Below, in pieces: positions 61,510 through 64,000 of a DNA stretch of 64,000 nt (position 1 is the stretch's first letter; every line of letters begins with the position of its first letter). The position numbers were made by a program, and so were the translations under genes. The notes beneath the pieces were generated by a model. It was not told the DNA's origin and made no database searches. It worked only from the letters and a program-made list of their open reading frames with translations. The DNA lies in assembly GCF_000967425.1 (NCBI RefSeq), contig NZ_FO082820.1:558001-622000 (forward strand), read 5' to 3'. The DNA is from Pseudorhizobium banfieldiae (GTDB taxonomy: Bacteria; Pseudomonadota; Alphaproteobacteria; Rhizobiales; Rhizobiaceae).

Positions 61510-62813
61510 GCAATATAGCGATCGGCCTGATCGGTACCCTGTGCCTCTTTGCCGGGATACTTTTAGGCATCAACGTAATGGTCGTCCTCGGTCTGGTGGG
61601 AGCCTTTGGGCTGGCGGCCCTGGTCGGCTTCAAGGCTGCCACAGCGCTCCTGTCTACCGTCTTCTTCGAGACAACCCACTCCTTCCACTTCTCGGTAATC
61701 CCGCTCTTTCTTCTCATGGGCTTCTTTGCCATGCGTGCGGGGCTTGGCGAGGACCTGTTCGAAGCGACAACGAAGTGGATGGGCAATCTCAAGGGCGGGC
61801 TTGCGATCTCGACGACGCTGGGGGCGGCAGCATTTGGGGCGGCATCCGGTTCGTCCGTCGGGACCGCGACGGTCTTTACCAAGCTCGCCTTACCGCAGAT
61901 GCTCGATCGGGGCTACGACAAGAGCCTTGCCTCTGCGTCCATCGCGATTGCGGGTACGCTTGCGGTGATGATACCGCCGTCTGCTCTGGTCGTCGTCTAT
62001 GGTATCCTGACGGACAGCTCGATCGGCGCGCTTCTCATTGCGGGCTTCATCCCGGGTATTGTCTTTGCGCTCATGCTTTGCCTGGCGATCTGGCTTACGG
62101 TGTTGCGCCGCCCCGAACTCGCTCCCGTTGATCGTAAGCGTTACTCGCTGCGCGAAAAGATCGTGTCGCTCCGCCTCGCGGGGCCGCTTGTCTTCATCAT
62201 TATCTGCATCGTCGCAGGCCTCTATGTCGGCATCTTTACACCAACTGAGGCGGGAGGCGTGGGAGCCGGACTGACCTTCCTGCTGGCAATCTTGCGCCAT
62301 CGCGGTCTGCGCGGTGTCAAGCTGGGCGAGACGCTCATGGAGACGGTCCGCACCTCCGCCATGATCTTCGCGATCCTGATTTCCGCGCTCCTGTTCTCGA
62401 AGTTCCTTGCGCTTTCGGGGGTAACGAACGCTCTGGGCGGCTTTCTGACGGGGCTTGATGTGGCGCCCTGGGTCGTCGTGGTGCTGATCTCGATCATCTA
62501 CCTCGCGCTTGGTATGATGATGGATGCGCCTGCGCTGCTCGCCGTGACATTGCCGATCACGCATCCCGTCATGATGGATCTCGGCTATGATCCTATCTGG
62601 TTCGGCGTCTTCGTTGTTCTGCTGGTCGAGATTGGCGCTGTAACACCTCCCGTCGGTATCAACTGCTTCGTCGTTCAGGCGGCATCCGGTGGACGCGTCA
62701 AGCTGGAGCATGTTTTCCGCGGCCTGGTCCCGTTCGTCCTGGCGGGATTTGCAATGCTGGTGCTGCTGTATCTCGTGCCGCAGATCGCCCTCTTCCTTCC
62801 TTCGAGGATGTAG
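61506..62813 (+). CDS. TRAP transporter large permease (DctM family)
   Basis: This 435-residue inner-membrane protein has about twelve helices and the DctM signatures: PLFLLMGFFAMRAGLGEDLF, SVGTATVFTKLALPQML, IPPSALVVVYGILTDSSIGA, and near the end LVEIGAVTPPVGINCFVVQA. It is the sodium-driven channel subunit. The three TRAP genes are complete and in the standard order P, Q, M. Confidence 0.95.
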   Translation: MSNIAIGLIGTLCLFAGILLGINVMVVLGLVGAFGLAALVGFKAATALLSTVFFETTHSFHFSVIPLFLLMGFFAMRAGLGEDLFEATTKWMGNLKGGLAISTTLGAAAFGAASGSSVGTATVFTKLALPQMLDRGYDKSLASASIAIAGTLAVMIPPSALVVVYGILTDSSIGALLIAGFIPGIVFALMLCLAIWLTVLRRPELAPVDRKRYSLREKIVSLRLAGPLVFIIICIVAGLYVGIFTPTEAGGVGAGLTFLLAILRHRGLRGVKLGETLMETVRTSAMIFAILISALLFSKFLALSGVTNALGGFLTGLDVAPWVVVVLISIIYLALGMMMDAPALLAVTLPITHPVMMDLGYDPIWFGVFVVLLVEIGAVTPPVGINCFVVQAASGGRVKLEHVFRGLVPFVLAGFAMLVLLYLVPQIALFLPSRM

Positions 62814-62816
62814 GCC

Positions 62817-63467
62817 GTGACGGATCTGCATTTACTTTGGAACGACCCGTCGGTCCCAATTGTGCTGCGCTCGACGATCACCTCTCCATTCGGCCGAAAG
62901 GTGCGCATCGCGGCCCAGGCACTCGGTCTCAGCGGGCGGATCATTCGCCGCGATGCTGATACAAGGGATGCAGCCGACGACCTGCGTTGCCAGAACCCGC
63001 TCGGCAAGATGCCCTGCCTGCTGATCGCTGGGGAGGCGTTCTACGACAGCGGCGTTATTCTTGAGCTGTTCGATCTGCTGGCGGGTGGCGCGAGGTTGCT
63101 GCCCGGCATTTCGCAGCCACTCGAGCGTAGCCGCGCCTTGACCCGGGCCCGGCTCGCAGACGGGATCGCGGAGGCCGCCCTGCTGATGGTTTACGAGGAC
63201 CGTTTCCGCGAACCAAGTCAAAGGTCAGAGGTCTGGATGGGCCATCAACGCGGCAAGATCGAACGAGCGCTTGCCGCGTTTGAGCAGGCGCCGCCCCAAA
63301 CTGAACGCATCGATATCGTCAATATCGGCCTGGGCTGTGCGCTGGGTTACCTCGATTGGCGCCAGCCAGTGGAGTGGCGAGATACCCATCCGAACCTTGT
63401 GGCCTGGCTCAATCAGTTTTCCGCCGCAGTACCCGCCTTCCAACAGACAGAAAGCAAAGCCGCATGA
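62817..63467 (+). CDS. Glutathione S-transferase-family protein
   Basis: Starting at the GTG 62817, three bases after the DctM stop, the 216 residues show an amino-terminal thioredoxin-like half: TSPFGRKVRIAAQALGL (the S-P-F site of the Ser/Cys GST type), NPLGKMPCLLI and FYDSGVILELFD, which bind glutathione. The carboxy half is helical. It lies in the TRAP operon and may help detoxify or isomerise the imported compound or a product, as maleylpyruvate isomerases do. Confidence 0.9.
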   Translation: MTDLHLLWNDPSVPIVLRSTITSPFGRKVRIAAQALGLSGRIIRRDADTRDAADDLRCQNPLGKMPCLLIAGEAFYDSGVILELFDLLAGGARLLPGISQPLERSRALTRARLADGIAEAALLMVYEDRFREPSQRSEVWMGHQRGKIERALAAFEQAPPQTERIDIVNIGLGCALGYLDWRQPVEWRDTHPNLVAWLNQFSAAVPAFQQTESKAA

Positions 63468-64000
63468 ATTGGCCGCCACAGCGCCTCAGCGCACCTGACC
63501 CGCAATTCTACTCGCAGCAGCAGCGTCAGATCCACGACACGATCAGCGCCGGTCCCCGCGGCGGAGTGCGTGGCCCGCTGGCTGTTTGGCTGCATCGGCC
63601 GGAACTTGCGGCTCGGGCGCAGGATCTCGGTCGCTACTGCCGTTACGATACGAGTCTTGCACCGCATCTCTCCGAACTCGCGATCCTCATCACAGGACGC
63701 GTCTTCAGCTCGGAATATGAGTGGCAGGCGCACAAGGGGCCCGCTCTTGCCGCAGGTATCGCGCCCGACATCATCGACGCCATCCGAACGGATAACCGGC
63801 CAGTCTTCGATGATCCGGAACTGGAGGTCGTTCACGACGTCGCACGCGCGGCCCACGAGAACCGCCGGCTGGACGATGCGCTTTATGCCCGCGCCGCCGA
63901 CGTGCTGGGCGAGCAGCGGCTCGTCGATCTCGTTGGCCTCCTCGGCTACTACACGCTGATTTCCCTGACCATCAATATCTTTAGCATCCCTCCCCAAGGC
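63464..64000 (+). CDS. Carboxymuconolactone-decarboxylase-family protein, cut by window end
   Basis: The ATG at 63464 overlaps the GST stop by 4 bases (ATGA). The frame MNWPPQRLSAPDPQFY... is open to the last base, giving at least 179 residues; the stop lies outside the window. It has the CMD pattern: LGRYCRYDTSLAPHLSELAI, SSEYEWQAHKGPALAAGI and the end LVGLLGYYTLISLTINIF. Members are either ring-opening lactone decarboxylases or AhpD-like reductants; there is no CxxC here, so the former or a relative is more likely. It belongs to the TRAP operon. Confidence 0.88.
   Translation, partial: MNWPPQRLSAPDPQFYSQQQRQIHDTISAGPRGGVRGPLAVWLHRPELAARAQDLGRYCRYDTSLAPHLSELAILITGRVFSSEYEWQAHKGPALAAGIAPDIIDAIRTDNRPVFDDPELEVVHDVARAAHENRRLDDALYARAADVLGEQRLVDLVGLLGYYTLISLTINIFSIPPQG

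Noticed and set aside
1..64000. Complete insertion sequences, CRISPR arrays, rRNA genes
   Set aside because: I saw no transposase gene, no terminal inverted repeats around a gene, no regularly spaced repeat array and no rRNA sequence.

Overview
The window looks like a chromosomal segment of a GC-rich alphaproteobacterium of the order Rhizobiales, probably Rhizobiaceae. The order DUF721 protein, DsbA-type thioredoxin, smc, ppdK at the left edge is the arrangement I know from Rhizobium, Agrobacterium and Sinorhizobium. The genus cannot be named from the sequence alone.

Left core block (1-11.2 kb): housekeeping genes (DUF721/DciA-like, periplasmic DsbA-like, SMC, pyruvate phosphate dikinase), then small envelope proteins (DUF411, a lipoprotein, DUF1499, PRC-barrel), an MBL-fold hydrolase and tRNA-Gln(TTG). 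Directly downstream of the tRNA sits a decayed tyrosine-recombinase gene, so the tRNA is a likely past integration site and marks the change from core to accessory DNA.

Accessory catabolic block (11.7-21.5 kb): a minus-strand set with a peptide-type ABC importer (binding protein, two permeases, a double ATPase), an M81/MlrC-type metallopeptidase, a RidA protein and a D-threonine aldolase/D-serine dehydratase-like PLP enzyme. A divergent RpiR regulator sits beside it. Three near-identical AT-rich 14-mers in the two promoter regions are candidate RpiR operators. The block plausibly imports and breaks down an unusual peptide or D-amino-acid compound.

Scar zone (21.5-27.4 kb): a broken SARP-type regulator, three tiny exported proteins that share a YYxG motif, a 5'-truncated molybdopterin oxidoreductase, and an IolI-like TIM-barrel isomerase. 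It reads as a recombined, partly decaying region.

Main system (about 27.4-55.7 kb): a dense set of divergent and convergent operons that I read as one pathway for an unusual inositol-containing glycolipid. It encodes: myo-inositol-phosphate synthase, a CDP-alcohol phosphatidyltransferase and a PgpA-family phosphatase (a complete route to phosphatidylinositol); an ACP, a ketosynthase, a MaoC hydratase, an acyl-AMP ligase-PCP-thioesterase fusion, a P450 and a PlsC acyltransferase (acyl chain making and loading); a lipid kinase; five glycosyltransferases (one with two GT-B domains) and a polysaccharide deacetylase; and two transport machines, a Wzm/Wzt exporter with two different Wzt subunits and an Lpt-like ATPase plus LptF/LptG-like permeases. 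The order suggests synthesis at the inner membrane, flipping of a glycan-lipid, and extraction towards the outer membrane. No serine palmitoyltransferase is present, so it is not a standard bacterial sphingolipid cluster.

Right block (56-64 kb): a receiver-domain remnant, MgtC, an EamA exporter, a short tRNA 3'-end-like fragment, and a LysR-controlled TRAP transporter operon that ends in a glutathione S-transferase and a carboxymuconolactone-decarboxylase-family protein cut by the window edge. A strong inverted repeat precedes the TRAP genes.
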